From: Thalassospira lucentensis
Lineage (GTDB): Bacteria > Pseudomonadota > Alphaproteobacteria > Rhodospirillales > Thalassospiraceae
Assembly (NCBI RefSeq): GCF_032921865.1
Contig: NZ_CP136684.1
Span: 1,656,501-1,720,500, forward strand
Direction: 5' to 3'
Length of the DNA stretch: 64,000 bases
This document shows, piece after piece, positions 17,315 to 26,544 of this stretch. A program made the position numbers and the translations under genes. Within the stretch, counting starts at the first letter, position 1. Each line of letters starts with the position of its first letter. Below the pieces are notes generated by a model. It was given only the letters and a program-made list of their open reading frames with translations. It ran no database searches and was not told the DNA's origin.

Positions 17315-17346
17315 AACAGAATTTATGGATTTAAGGACAATTGAAC

Positions 17347-18387
17347 ATGGCACAGCTTGGAAAAATCCCGGCAACAGTGATCACCGGTTTTCTTGGTGCA
17401 GGCAAAACCACGATGATCCGCAATATGCTGGAAAATGCCGGGGGTAAGCGGATTGCGCTGATCATCAACGAGTTTGGTGATCTGGGTGTCGACCGCGAGG
17501 TTATTAATGGATGTGGCATATCGGGTTGTGCCGAGGATGATGTTGTCGAACTGGCAAACGGGTGCATCTGCTGCACGGTGGCCGATGATTTCCTGCCAAC
17601 CATCAAGGGCCTGATTGATCGTGATACACCGCCAGATCATATCGTGATCGAAACATCCGGGCTGGCATTGCCAAAACCGTTGGTCAAGGCGTTTAACTGG
17701 CCGGAAATCCGGTCGCGCGTCACGGTGGATGGTGTTGTTGCCGTTCTGGATGGGGCGGCGTTGCGTGACGGGCTGTTTGCCCATGATCATCACGCGGTTC
17801 AGGCGCAGCGCGAAGCGGACGACAATCTGGATCACGAAAGCCCGCTTGAGGAGCTGTTTGAAGAACAGCTCCATTGTGCGGATATGGTGGTTCTGAACAA
17901 AACCGATCTGCTGAGCGAGGCCGAAATTGCCAAGGTCGAGGCAGATGTCCGGGCCGAGCTGAAACGTCCGTCCGTCAAGATTATCGCAACCGCGCACTCA
18001 AAGGTCGAAAATGCTGTGTTGCTGGGCCTTGGTGCGGCAGCCGAGGACGACCTTGATAGCCGTCCGTCGCATCATGACGATGGTCACGAACATGACCATG
18101 ATGATTTTGAAAGCTTTGTCGTGTCGCTTGATAATGTTGAGGATGCCGCAGCGCTTGAGAAGCGTTTGATTGACGTTGTGCGTCAGTTTGATGTGCTGCG
18201 GATCAAGGGGTTCCTTGATATTCCCGGCAAACCGATGCGCCAGGTCGTTCAGGGGGTTGGTGAACGGTTCCAGCGTTATTTCGACCGCCCGTGGGCGGCA
18301 ACCGAGAAACGCCGGTCGGAACTGGTGGTGATTGGCCTGCATGGTCTGGATCGCAATGCTATCGAAGCGGCAATCAAGGCGTCCTGA
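17347..18387 (+). CDS. cobW: CobW-type GTP-dependent metallochaperone (G3E GTPase)
   Basis: CobW proteins are GTPases that bind metal and are thought to deliver it to the cobaltochelatase or other enzymes. In this 346-residue protein the P-loop GFLGAGKTT is at 14-22, the metal-binding GCICC (CxCC) at 72-76, and NKTD marks the guanine-specificity loop. A His/Asp-rich segment (HHDDGHEHDHDD) lies near 240-250, before the CobW C-terminal domain. The ATG at 17347 follows AAGGA; TTG at 17341 is less likely. It is directly upstream of cobN, the usual pairing in aerobic-type gene sets, and is under the riboswitch. Confidence 0.94.
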   Translation: MAQLGKIPATVITGFLGAGKTTMIRNMLENAGGKRIALIINEFGDLGVDREVINGCGISGCAEDDVVELANGCICCTVADDFLPTIKGLIDRDTPPDHIVIETSGLALPKPLVKAFNWPEIRSRVTVDGVVAVLDGAALRDGLFAHDHHAVQAQREADDNLDHESPLEELFEEQLHCADMVVLNKTDLLSEAEIAKVEADVRAELKRPSVKIIATAHSKVENAVLLGLGAAAEDDLDSRPSHHDDGHEHDHDDFESFVVSLDNVEDAAALEKRLIDVVRQFDVLRIKGFLDIPGKPMRQVVQGVGERFQRYFDRPWAATEKRRSELVVIGLHGLDRNAIEAAIKAS

Positions 18388-18490
18388 TTAGCGGCGCAGT
18401 CATGTTTGATGCTGAGATCATCCGGCTGCGCATGTGCAGGCCGGGTGATATCAGGGTCTTGATATCCGAGAAAAGAAACGGAAGTTCCCG

Positions 18491-21400
18491 ATGCATTTAC
18501 TTGCCGCCCAGCCGGGACTGGTCACCGATGGAAGCGAGGCCGTCGATTTGGGGCAAAGCCCGGGCGATGTCGTTATCCTGTCGGCGGCAGAGTCCGAGCT
18601 TGCCTGTCTCGCGGGTGCGCAGGCACGGCTGGATGCGGCGTTTGGCAAGGATGTCCCTTCCCTGCGATTGGCGAGCCTTTTGCAGCTGGGGCACAATATG
18701 TCGGTCGATCTTTATGTCGACGACGTTCTGGCAGAGGCCAAATTCATCATCGTGCGTATTCTGGGCGGGCGAGGATATTGGGAATACGGAATCGAACAGC
18801 TGGTCGAACTGGCCCGTCGCAACGATGTGCCGCTGGTACTGTTGCCCGGTGACGATCAACCCGATGCGGAACTTCTGTCCTTATCGACGGTTAAGGGCAG
18901 CACATATCAGAAAATCTGGCGTTACCTGATCGAAGGTGGGCCGGAAAATGCCGAACATTTACTTCGTCTTATATATGAAAAGTTAAACCCATCTGTCAGC
19001 TGGAACTGGAAACCGGCGGCACCCTTGGTCAAGGCCGGGTTGTACTGGCCGGGAAAAGTAACGGCAAATCTTGAAGAAATCGAACAAATTTGGAAACAAA
19101 ATCAACCTATTGTTCCAATAATCTTCTACCGTGCGTTAATTCAGGCCGGTAATCTGGACGTAATTGATGCACTGGTTGAAGAACTTCAGACTAATAAACT
19201 AAACCCGTTGCCAATTTTTGTTGCCAGCCTGAAAGATCCGGTTGCTGCTGCCTTGGTCGAAGAATGGCTGGGGGCAACCAAAGCAGACCTGATCCTTAAT
19301 ACCACCGGTTTTTCCCTTGCGGTGCCGGGTATCGAACGCCAGAGCGGACCATTTGACGGCGTAGACGCACCGGTTTTTCAGGTTGTGTTGTCAGGCGGCG
19401 GTGAGGCGTCCTGGCGTGATGGTGTCAACGGGCTTGCGGCGCGCGATATTGCGATGAATGTCGCATTGCCGGAAGTAGATGGGCGTATCCTGTCGCGTGC
19501 AGTGTCATTCAAGGGATCGGCGGGCAAGGATGCCCTGACACAGATTGATCTGGTCAAATATATCCCGGTACGCGATCGTGTCGCCTTTGTAGCCGAACTT
19601 TCGGTCAATTGGGTCAAATTGCGCAAGACGGACGCCCCGCTGCGCAAAGTCGCGATGATCATGGCCAATTACCCCAACAAGGATGCGCGGCTTGGTAATG
19701 GTGTGGGGCTTGATACACCGGCCGGGATGATTGAAACCCTGCGTGCGATGAAGGATGCCGGGTACAGGATTGATGACCTGCCGGAAAATGGTGATGCACT
19801 GATTGCGGCGGTCAAGGCCGGGCCGACCAATGATTTCAAGTCGCTGGCTAATCGGACTGTTCGGGTGGTGATCCCGGTTGCCGATTATAAGGCGGCATTT
19901 TCCGTCCTGCCAGCGCGCATTCGCCAGCAGGTGACAGATGCCTGGGGTGATCCGGAAGGCGATCCGTTTTATCTGCCGGATCGGGCGGCGATTGCCCTTT
20001 CGATCCTGCCGATGGGCAATGTGATGGTCGGGTTGCAACCGGCACGCGGATACAATATTGATCCGCTTGAAAGCTATCACTCGCCCGATCTGGTGCCGCC
20101 CCATAACTATTTCGCGTTTTACATTTGGCTGCGTCATCATTTTGGGGCGCATGCGATCATTCATTTTGGTAAACATGGCAATATGGAATGGCTTCCGGGC
20201 AAGTCGCTGGCGCTGTCAGAAGAATGCTTTCCCGAGGCCGTGTTTGGCCCGACGCCGCATTTCTATCCCTTTATTGTCAATGATCCGGGCGAAGGCACGC
20301 AGGCCAAGCGACGTGCGCAGGCGGTGATCCTTGATCATTTAACACCGCCTTTGACGCGGGCGGAGAGTTACGGGCCGCTCAAGGATCTGGAGGCGCTGGT
20401 GGATGAATATTATGACGCGGCTGCGGTTGACCCAAGGCGACTGCTGATCCTGAAGCGCGACATTCTTGAGCTTGCCATCCGTATCGGCCTTGACCGCGAT
20501 TGCGGCATTGAGCCGGACGAAGAGGAGGAAAGCGCGCTTGCCAAACTTGACAACTATCTGTGCGAGTTGAAGGAACTTCAGATCCGCGATGGTTTGCATA
20601 TCTTTGGCAAAGCGCCGGAAGGCGATCTTTTGACCGATCTTTTGGTCGCATTGGCAAGATTGCCAAGGGGGGCGAGCGAGGGGCCGAAGGCATCGCTTCA
20701 TCGTGCCCTTGCTGCCGATATTCTTGGTGATCCCGGTTTTGATCCGCTTGATTGCGCTTTTGCCGAGTTTTGGCCGGGCCTGAAGCCCGAAATCCTTGCG
20801 CGATATGATGTTGGTCCGTGGCGAACGACCGGTGATACGATGGAACGTATCGAGCTTCTGGCGCGCGATCTGGTGCGTGGCTTGGTCGCCGCCGATAGTG
20901 CATGGCAGCGAACAACCGAAGTTCTTTCCGATATCGAAACGTCTATTCGTCCGGCGGTTACGGCCTGTGGCGATGCCGAGATTGCCGGATTGCTGCGCGG
21001 TCTTGCGGGCAGGTTTGTCGAACCGGGGCCATCGGGTGCACCAACGCGCGGCCGCCCGGACGTCTTGCCGACCGGGCGGAATTTCTATTCGGTTGATACG
21101 CGGACGGTTCCGACCCCGGCGGCATGGCAATTGGGCTGGAAATCAGCCGAACTGTTGTTGGAACGGCATGTTCAGGATCACGGTGAATGGCCCGCGGCCC
21201 TTGGTCTTTCGGTTTGGGGCACCAGCAATATGCGCACCGGGGGCGATGATATTGCCCAGGCGCTTGCCCTGATGGGGGTACGGCCAACCTGGGACAGTGC
21301 ATCGCGCAGGGTTACCGGGTTCGAGATTATGCCCGCATCCCTGTTGGGGCGTCCGCGCGTTGATGTGACGTTGCGCATATCGGGTTTCTTCCGCGATGCA

Positions 21401-22258
21401 TTCCCCGGCTTGATTGACCTGTTTGACAGCGCGGTGCGTGCGGTGGCCGAACAGACGGAGGAGACTGCGGACATGAACCCGATTGCGGTTCGGGTTGCGG
21501 CAGAAACCGCTAAGCTTTGTGACGCCGGGGCAAATCCCGAGCAGGCACGGAAACAGGCGGCATTTCGCGTATTCGGCGCAAAACCTGGTGCCTATGGCGC
21601 GGGGTTGCAGGCGATGATCGACGAAGAACTTTGGGAAGACGAGGCCGATCTGGCGGATGCCTATCTGGCGTGGGGCAGTTATGCCTATGGCAACGGGGCA
21701 GAAGGCGAAGCGGCGCGTGATCTGTTTGAAACGCGGCTGTCGCGGGTCGATGCGATTGTTCATAATCAGGACAACCGCGAACATGATTTGCTGGATTCCG
21801 ATGACTATTATCAGTTCGAAGGCGGAATGACATCAGCGGTTCGGCATCTGTCCGGCAGGCAGCCGACGGTCTATCACAGTGATCATTCCCGCCCGGAAAG
21901 CCCGAAAATCCGAACTTTGGAAGAAGAAATTGCTCGTGTTGTCCGGGCCCGCGTGGTTAATCCGAAATGGATCAAAGGTGTGATGCGCCATGGGTATAAG
22001 GGCGCATTTGAGATGGCGGCGACGGTGGATTACCTGTTTGCCTTTGCCGCGACGGCGCGGTGTGTCGCAGATCATCATTTTGATCTGGTTTATGATGCGT
22101 ATCTTGGCGATACGGATGTGCGTGAATTCATCAGGGATCACAATCCCGATGCGCTTTGCGATATTCGCAACCGCCTTCGCGAGGCGATTGATCGTGGTCT
22201 TTGGCAGCCGCGCCGGAACTCCGTATCAGTCGATCTGATGGGGAACGGCACGGCATAA
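18491..22258 (+). CDS. cobN: Cobaltochelatase large subunit
   Basis: The large catalytic subunit of the ATP-dependent cobaltochelatase (CobNST), a magnesium-chelatase BchH-like protein of about 1250 residues; this one is 1255. Recognisable CobN segments include YPNKDARLGNGVGLDTP, HFGAHAIIHFGKHGNMEWLPGK, LSLWGTSNMRTGG-like WGTSNMRTGGDDIAQALAL, and HGYKGAFEMAATVDYLFAF near the C-terminus. It follows cobW by 103 bases and is probably part of the riboswitch operon. The partner AAA+ and VWA subunits (CobS/CobT of the chelatase) are not in the window. Its presence beside CbiX is discussed as a finding. Confidence 0.95.
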   Translation: MHLLAAQPGLVTDGSEAVDLGQSPGDVVILSAAESELACLAGAQARLDAAFGKDVPSLRLASLLQLGHNMSVDLYVDDVLAEAKFIIVRILGGRGYWEYGIEQLVELARRNDVPLVLLPGDDQPDAELLSLSTVKGSTYQKIWRYLIEGGPENAEHLLRLIYEKLNPSVSWNWKPAAPLVKAGLYWPGKVTANLEEIEQIWKQNQPIVPIIFYRALIQAGNLDVIDALVEELQTNKLNPLPIFVASLKDPVAAALVEEWLGATKADLILNTTGFSLAVPGIERQSGPFDGVDAPVFQVVLSGGGEASWRDGVNGLAARDIAMNVALPEVDGRILSRAVSFKGSAGKDALTQIDLVKYIPVRDRVAFVAELSVNWVKLRKTDAPLRKVAMIMANYPNKDARLGNGVGLDTPAGMIETLRAMKDAGYRIDDLPENGDALIAAVKAGPTNDFKSLANRTVRVVIPVADYKAAFSVLPARIRQQVTDAWGDPEGDPFYLPDRAAIALSILPMGNVMVGLQPARGYNIDPLESYHSPDLVPPHNYFAFYIWLRHHFGAHAIIHFGKHGNMEWLPGKSLALSEECFPEAVFGPTPHFYPFIVNDPGEGTQAKRRAQAVILDHLTPPLTRAESYGPLKDLEALVDEYYDAAAVDPRRLLILKRDILELAIRIGLDRDCGIEPDEEEESALAKLDNYLCELKELQIRDGLHIFGKAPEGDLLTDLLVALARLPRGASEGPKASLHRALAADILGDPGFDPLDCAFAEFWPGLKPEILARYDVGPWRTTGDTMERIELLARDLVRGLVAADSAWQRTTEVLSDIETSIRPAVTACGDAEIAGLLRGLAGRFVEPGPSGAPTRGRPDVLPTGRNFYSVDTRTVPTPAAWQLGWKSAELLLERHVQDHGEWPAALGLSVWGTSNMRTGGDDIAQALALMGVRPTWDSASRRVTGFEIMPASLLGRPRVDVTLRISGFFRDAFPGLIDLFDSAVRAVAEQTEETADMNPIAVRVAAETAKLCDAGANPEQARKQAAFRVFGAKPGAYGAGLQAMIDEELWEDEADLADAYLAWGSYAYGNGAEGEAARDLFETRLSRVDAIVHNQDNREHDLLDSDDYYQFEGGMTSAVRHLSGRQPTVYHSDHSRPESPKIRTLEEEIARVVRARVVNPKWIKGVMRHGYKGAFEMAATVDYLFAFAATARCVADHHFDLVYDAYLGDTDVREFIRDHNPDALCDIRNRLREAIDRGLWQPRRNSVSVDLMGNGTA

Positions 22259-22457
22259 CCGGGCCTTGGCCGTCATCGTGAATCACGAGAATTTTACCGT
22301 TGAAATGAATAGTCGGAACAAACCGGGGAGTTGAAACGTTTCGTTTTCGCACCATATCTCTTTTAACCAAGTGTTAATCAATTGGTTGAGGGACGGGGCA
22401 CACCTATCGAGCCGATAACCGCAAAAGACGGATCGGCAACAGAGTTAGGAGGCCACT

Positions 22458-23144
22458 ATGGAAAGAACGAAACACGTTCGTTTGCCTGACTATCTGCAGA
22501 CCCCTCTGCCGGTTCATGCCGGACATGCAGACATTGTCGATTTCCTGCTTGCTGACGCCGACCTTCCTGACTGGTTACGCGCCGATTTGCACGGTCAGGG
22601 TCATGACCGCCCGGCCCGCGGTGCGATCCGTTCGGTTCTTGACCTGCGTGAACGGTTTAACGGTGTTCATGCACCGGTCAGTATCGAAGAATTTCGTGAT
22701 GGCTTGGACGAACTGGCGCGCCATCTGCCGGGACCAGATCAAACAGCCATCGAAATCGATGCCAAGGTGCGGATTTACTGGCGTTATCTTCAAGGTGTCG
22801 AGCGTCAGATCTGGCGGGCAACCATTTCAAGGGTTCACGTGGCGTTAAATCATTTTCCCGTGGTTCGCGAATTGAAGTTACTGATTGCGGATGTTGTTAC
22901 GACGCGCAACTGGCTTGAGCGTCGGCTTGAAGTGATCGAAAAAAGTTTCCAGAAACCGGTTCATGCCCCAAATGATGCTGTGCGCAAGGCATTGCTTCGC
23001 CTGCGTCAGATGTCACCGGGTGACCGTTTACAATTGTTCAACAAGGCACGGATGCGCCGCCCCGAATTGCGCAATACCGACATGCGCGAGCCTGATAAAT
23101 GGGCCGATCTGGTGACGGGCGATCTTGGGTTGTCATCAGGTTGA
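22458..23144 (+). CDS. Hypothetical cytosolic protein
   Basis: A 228-residue protein I do not recognise. It is rich in charged residues, without signal peptide or membrane helix, and predicted mostly helical; the N-terminal 60 residues contain DFLLADADLPDWLRADL, and the centre YWRYLQGVERQIWRATISRVHVALNHFPVVRE. A strong AGGAGG lies six bases before the ATG. It follows cobN by about 200 bases, with a loose inverted repeat (AACCAA...TTGGTT near 22369-22386) in the gap, and is closed by a strong terminator, so it is probably its own transcription unit. No evidence ties it to cobalamin. Confidence 0.7.
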   Translation: MERTKHVRLPDYLQTPLPVHAGHADIVDFLLADADLPDWLRADLHGQGHDRPARGAIRSVLDLRERFNGVHAPVSIEEFRDGLDELARHLPGPDQTAIEIDAKVRIYWRYLQGVERQIWRATISRVHVALNHFPVVRELKLLIADVVTTRNWLERRLEVIEKSFQKPVHAPNDAVRKALLRLRQMSPGDRLQLFNKARMRRPELRNTDMREPDKWADLVTGDLGLSSG

Positions 23145-23216
23145 AGTCTTAACAGACATGTCAGTGAACCGAACCCGGTGGGGTTCCGGGGGACCGCACC
23201 CGTTACGGGTGCAAGA

Positions 23217-23247
23217 GCGCGGCTGGAAACGGCCGCGCTTTCTTTTT
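23217..23247 (+). terminator. Rho-independent terminator
   Basis: GCGCGGC...GCCGCGC hairpin (23217-23237) followed by TTTCTTTTT. It ends the hypothetical gene at 22458-23144. A second hairpin, GCACCCG-TTA-CGGGTGC, lies just before it (23196-23212). Confidence 0.8.
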
Positions 23248-23311
23248 GGATGGTTGTCTATAGCCTGTCAGACGGGCAAACTCGCAAGATTGATTTTCCA
23301 GGGGTATATGG

Positions 23312-24109
23312 ATGCGCGCGTTTTTTGCCGTTGCAGGTTTGGTTTTGCAATTTGGTGCGGGGAGCGGCAGTGCGGCGGCGGATGACTGGCCAAAGGTCCC
23401 GAACGGGCCGTTGCATTGGCAGTTGCAGGGCGACATTGATATCGGCGGCAGTATCCGCGTAACCGATAGCGATCTGTTTGAAACGACGACCGATCAGGTG
23501 CAGGAATGGCGCGAAGCCGGTATTTTCCCGATCTGCTACATCAATGTTGGCGCGATCGAGGACTGGAACGACGATTATGCCCAATTCCCCAAAGACGTGA
23601 TTGGCAACCCCTATTGGGGTTGGGAAGGCGAAAACTGGCTTGATATCAGCCGGTTCGAGCAATTCGCCCATATCATGGAGGCACGGTTTGACCTGTGTCG
23701 GGAAAAGGGTTTTCTGGGTGTCGAGCCGGATAATATCGATGCTTACGAAGCGGATGGGTCGAATAAAAAAACCGGGTTTGAACTGACACGTTCTGATCAG
23801 CTTCGTTATGTCGGATGGCTGATTGAGCAGGTGCATGCCCGCGGGCTTGCCATCGGGCAGAAGAATGCCGGCGAACTGGTTCCGGAACTGGTCGGCCGGA
23901 TGGATTTTGCCCTGCTTGAATCATCCTTTCGGTTTGGCTTCATGGATGCGTTTTTACCTTATTCAAAGATGAAAAAGCCGGTTTTTGCGGTCGAATATGT
24001 CGAAGAAGGGACCGATCCGGACCGGTTCTGCCCTGAAGCCCGAAAATACGGTTTCCAGGGTATCGTCGCGCATCTTGAACTGGATCAGAAACCCGAAAAC
24101 TGTCCTTGA
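23312..24109 (+). CDS. Secreted GH114 endo-alpha-1,4-polygalactosaminidase-like protein
   Basis: A 265-residue protein with an N-terminal signal peptide (residues 1 to about 24, ending SGSAAADD). The body matches glycoside hydrolase family 114 / TM1410-like: WQLQGDIDIGGSI, ICYINVGAIEDWNDDY, GVEPDNIDAYEAD (the Glu/Asp-rich catalytic segment), IGQKNAGELVPEL and FAVEYVEEGTDPDRFC. Family members cleave galactosamine-containing exopolysaccharides. It would act outside the cytoplasmic membrane. Its place between cobN and cobO is unexpected. The start ATG at 23312 follows a GGGG-containing leader. Confidence 0.8.
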   Translation: MRAFFAVAGLVLQFGAGSGSAAADDWPKVPNGPLHWQLQGDIDIGGSIRVTDSDLFETTTDQVQEWREAGIFPICYINVGAIEDWNDDYAQFPKDVIGNPYWGWEGENWLDISRFEQFAHIMEARFDLCREKGFLGVEPDNIDAYEADGSNKKTGFELTRSDQLRYVGWLIEQVHARGLAIGQKNAGELVPELVGRMDFALLESSFRFGFMDAFLPYSKMKKPVFAVEYVEEGTDPDRFCPEARKYGFQGIVAHLELDQKPENCP

Positions 24110-24162
24110 TCAGGGGCGCGCTTCACCGCATTGTTCCGACAGAAATGCAAAGGGATGAAGCA

Positions 24163-24789
24163 ATGACCGACAACAACACGCCAGATACCGACCTGAATGC
24201 CCGCCATGATGAAAAAATGAAGAAGATCAAGGCCGCGCGCGACAAGATGATGGCGCAGAAGATCGACAAAAAGGGCCTGATCATCGTTCATACAGGCAAG
24301 GGCAAAGGCAAGTCGTCATCGGCATTTGGCATGGCGATGCGGTGTGTCGGACATGACATGAAAGTCGGCGTTGTGCAGTTCATCAAGGGTGGTTGGGAAA
24401 CCGGCGAGGCAAAGCTTTTGAAGAAGTTTCCCGATCTTTGCGAATTTCACGCCATGGGCGCGGGCTTTACCTGGGAAACACAGAACCGGGCGCAGGATGT
24501 TGCACTGGCGCGTGAAGCCTGGAACAAGGCGCTTGAGATGATGCGCGACCCAAGCTTTGCCATGGTGATCCTTGACGAGATCAACATCGTTCTGCGCTAT
24601 GATTTCCTGCCGCTTGATGATGTTCTGGCAGCGTTGGCGGATAAACTGCCCGACCAGCACGTTGTACTGACCGGCCGAAATGCGCCCGATACCCTGATCG
24701 AGGCGGCGGACCTTGTGACCGAGATGACCATGATCAAACATCCGTTCCGCGAACAGGGAATCAAGGCACAGATCGGTGTCGAGTTCTAA
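24163..24789 (+). CDS. cobO: Cob(I)yrinic acid a,c-diamide adenosyltransferase
   Basis: Transfers the 5'-deoxyadenosyl group of ATP to Co(I) corrinoids. The 208-residue protein carries VHTGKGKGKSSSAFGMAMR, the CobA/CobO/BtuR P-loop (GKGKGKSS at 45-52), and VILDEINIVLRYDFLP and VLTGRNAPDTLIEAADLVTEM, all diagnostic. The ATG at 24163 sits about nine bases after AGGGA; a longer frame overlaps the GH114 gene. It is 48 bases upstream of cobQ and probably co-transcribed. Confidence 0.95.
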   Translation: MTDNNTPDTDLNARHDEKMKKIKAARDKMMAQKIDKKGLIIVHTGKGKGKSSSAFGMAMRCVGHDMKVGVVQFIKGGWETGEAKLLKKFPDLCEFHAMGAGFTWETQNRAQDVALAREAWNKALEMMRDPSFAMVILDEINIVLRYDFLPLDDVLAALADKLPDQHVVLTGRNAPDTLIEAADLVTEMTMIKHPFREQGIKAQIGVEF

Positions 24790-24837
24790 TCTGCCGTTTC
24801 GGTGGATAGCCAGATACAGGAAAGTTTTGAAACCGGA

Positions 24838-26352
24838 ATGAGTGTGCGCCCTGTTCCTGCTTTGATGTTGCAAGGTACCGGTTCGGATGTCGGCAAGTCC
24901 CTGCTGGTAGCCGGATTATGCCGTGCTTTTGCGCGGCGCGGGCTTCGTGTGCGTCCGTTCAAGCCGCAAAACATGTCCAACAATGCGGCCGTGACCGATG
25001 ATGGCGGTGAAATTGGTCGGGCACAGGCGTTACAGGCGCGTGCATGCGGCATTCCGACATCGGTTCATATGAACCCGGTTCTGCTGAAACCGCAAAGTGA
25101 CATCGGCGCACAGGTCGTGGTGCAGGGCAAGGTCCTGACCAGTGCGAAGGCGCGGGATTATTACCGGCTGAAACGCGATTTGCTGCCGCGTGTGACTGAA
25201 AGCTTCGATCTGGTGGCACAGGACGCCGATCTTGTGCTTGTCGAAGGTGCAGGATCACCGGCTGAGGTTAATCTGCGCGCGGCTGATATTGCCAATATGG
25301 GCTTTGCCGAGGCGGCAAGAATCCCGGTGGTGCTGGTGGGGGATATTGATCGGGGCGGGGTGATCGCATCAATTGTCGGTACGCATGCCCTGCTGTCCGA
25401 AGGGGACCGTCACTGGCTGCGTGGCTATATCATCAACAAGTTTCGCGGTGATGTCTCGCTGTTCGAGCCTGCCTTGCAGATCATCCGCGATCATACGGGA
25501 CTTGAAAGTTACGGTATCGCAACATATTGGCAAGGGGCCAATCGCCTGCCTGCCGAGGATGGTGTCGCGCTTGAAAAAGCCGGACGTTATGTGCGGGCCG
25601 GTAAGGACGGAAAACTGATTAGGGTTGCAGTGCCGCATATGCCGCGGATTGCGAATTTTGATGACCTTGATCCGCTGGCGGCCGAGCCGGATGTCGAACT
25701 TCGGATCATTAAACCGGGCGAGGTTATTCCGGCCGATATCGACCTTGTACTGTTGCCTGGAAGCAAATCGACTACATCCGATCTTCGTTTCCTGAAAGAA
25801 CAGGATTGGGATATCGACATTCTGGCGCATTACCGCCGGGGCGGTCATGTGATTGGTATTTGCGGCGGGTATCAGATGCTGGGGCGCATGGTCCATGATC
25901 CCGACGGGATCGAAGGTGAGGCGGGATCAGAAGCCGGGCTTGGATTGCTTGACGTTGAAACCGTGATGGGCGGTGACAAGACGCTGCGTCAAACCGCCGG
26001 GCTGGCGGAACTTGGCGGGGGTGCGGCCAATATTCCGGTCAGTGGCTATGAAATCCATATGGGCGAGACAGCCGGGCCGGATCGCGACCGAAGCTGGCTT
26101 TGTCTTGAAGGCGGGATAATGGACGGTGCGCAAAGTGCGGACGGGCGCGTTGCAGGCTGCTATTTGCATGGTCTGTTTGGCAGTGATGCGTTCCGGTCGG
26201 CCTATCTGGCGGGGCTCGCCGGGCGGTTGCGTGATGGCAGTACCGATTTCGAGGCAGGGATTGAAGCAGCGCTTGATGAACTGGCCGATCATGTCGAAGC
26301 GTGTCTTGATCTTGACGGGCTTTTGGCGTTGGCGCGAAGCCGGTCGGATTGA
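24838..26352 (+). CDS. cobQ: Adenosylcobyric acid synthase (glutamine-hydrolysing)
   Basis: Amidates the b, d, e and g side chains of adenosylcobyrinic acid a,c-diamide. The 504-residue protein has an N-terminal dethiobiotin-synthetase-like domain ([30 protein letters not shown]) and a C-terminal class I glutamine amidotransferase domain with the nucleophile in [13 protein letters not shown] and the histidine in [11 protein letters not shown] chose the ATG at 24838; an in-frame GTG at 24802 would add 12 residues, but neither has a strong ribosome site. It follows cobO. Confidence 0.95.
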   Translation: MSVRPVPALMLQGTGSDVGKSLLVAGLCRAFARRGLRVRPFKPQNMSNNAAVTDDGGEIGRAQALQARACGIPTSVHMNPVLLKPQSDIGAQVVVQGKVLTSAKARDYYRLKRDLLPRVTESFDLVAQDADLVLVEGAGSPAEVNLRAADIANMGFAEAARIPVVLVGDIDRGGVIASIVGTHALLSEGDRHWLRGYIINKFRGDVSLFEPALQIIRDHTGLESYGIATYWQGANRLPAEDGVALEKAGRYVRAGKDGKLIRVAVPHMPRIANFDDLDPLAAEPDVELRIIKPGEVIPADIDLVLLPGSKSTTSDLRFLKEQDWDIDILAHYRRGGHVIGICGGYQMLGRMVHDPDGIEGEAGSEAGLGLLDVETVMGGDKTLRQTAGLAELGGGAANIPVSGYEIHMGETAGPDRDRSWLCLEGGIMDGAQSADGRVAGCYLHGLFGSDAFRSAYLAGLAGRLRDGSTDFEAGIEAALDELADHVEACLDLDGLLALARSRSD

Positions 26353-26544
26353 ACGGATGACAAAAAGCGCAAGATTGGTACCGTTTGGCGCGACAAAGCC
26401 TTTACATTGGCGCATTTGCGTGGTTTGAGAGAATTTGAAATTCCGGTCCTGTAATGAATGGCGCACAGACGCCATATGGTATCAAACCGCCATATGCGGC
26501 CCGGTTTGCAAAACGTTCATCCTTGGTTGGGTATCTTCAATTCC

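Noticed and set aside
23125..23462. Short plus-strand frames across the terminator after the 22458 gene
   Set aside because: They run through a strong terminator and into the signal peptide of the GH114 gene.
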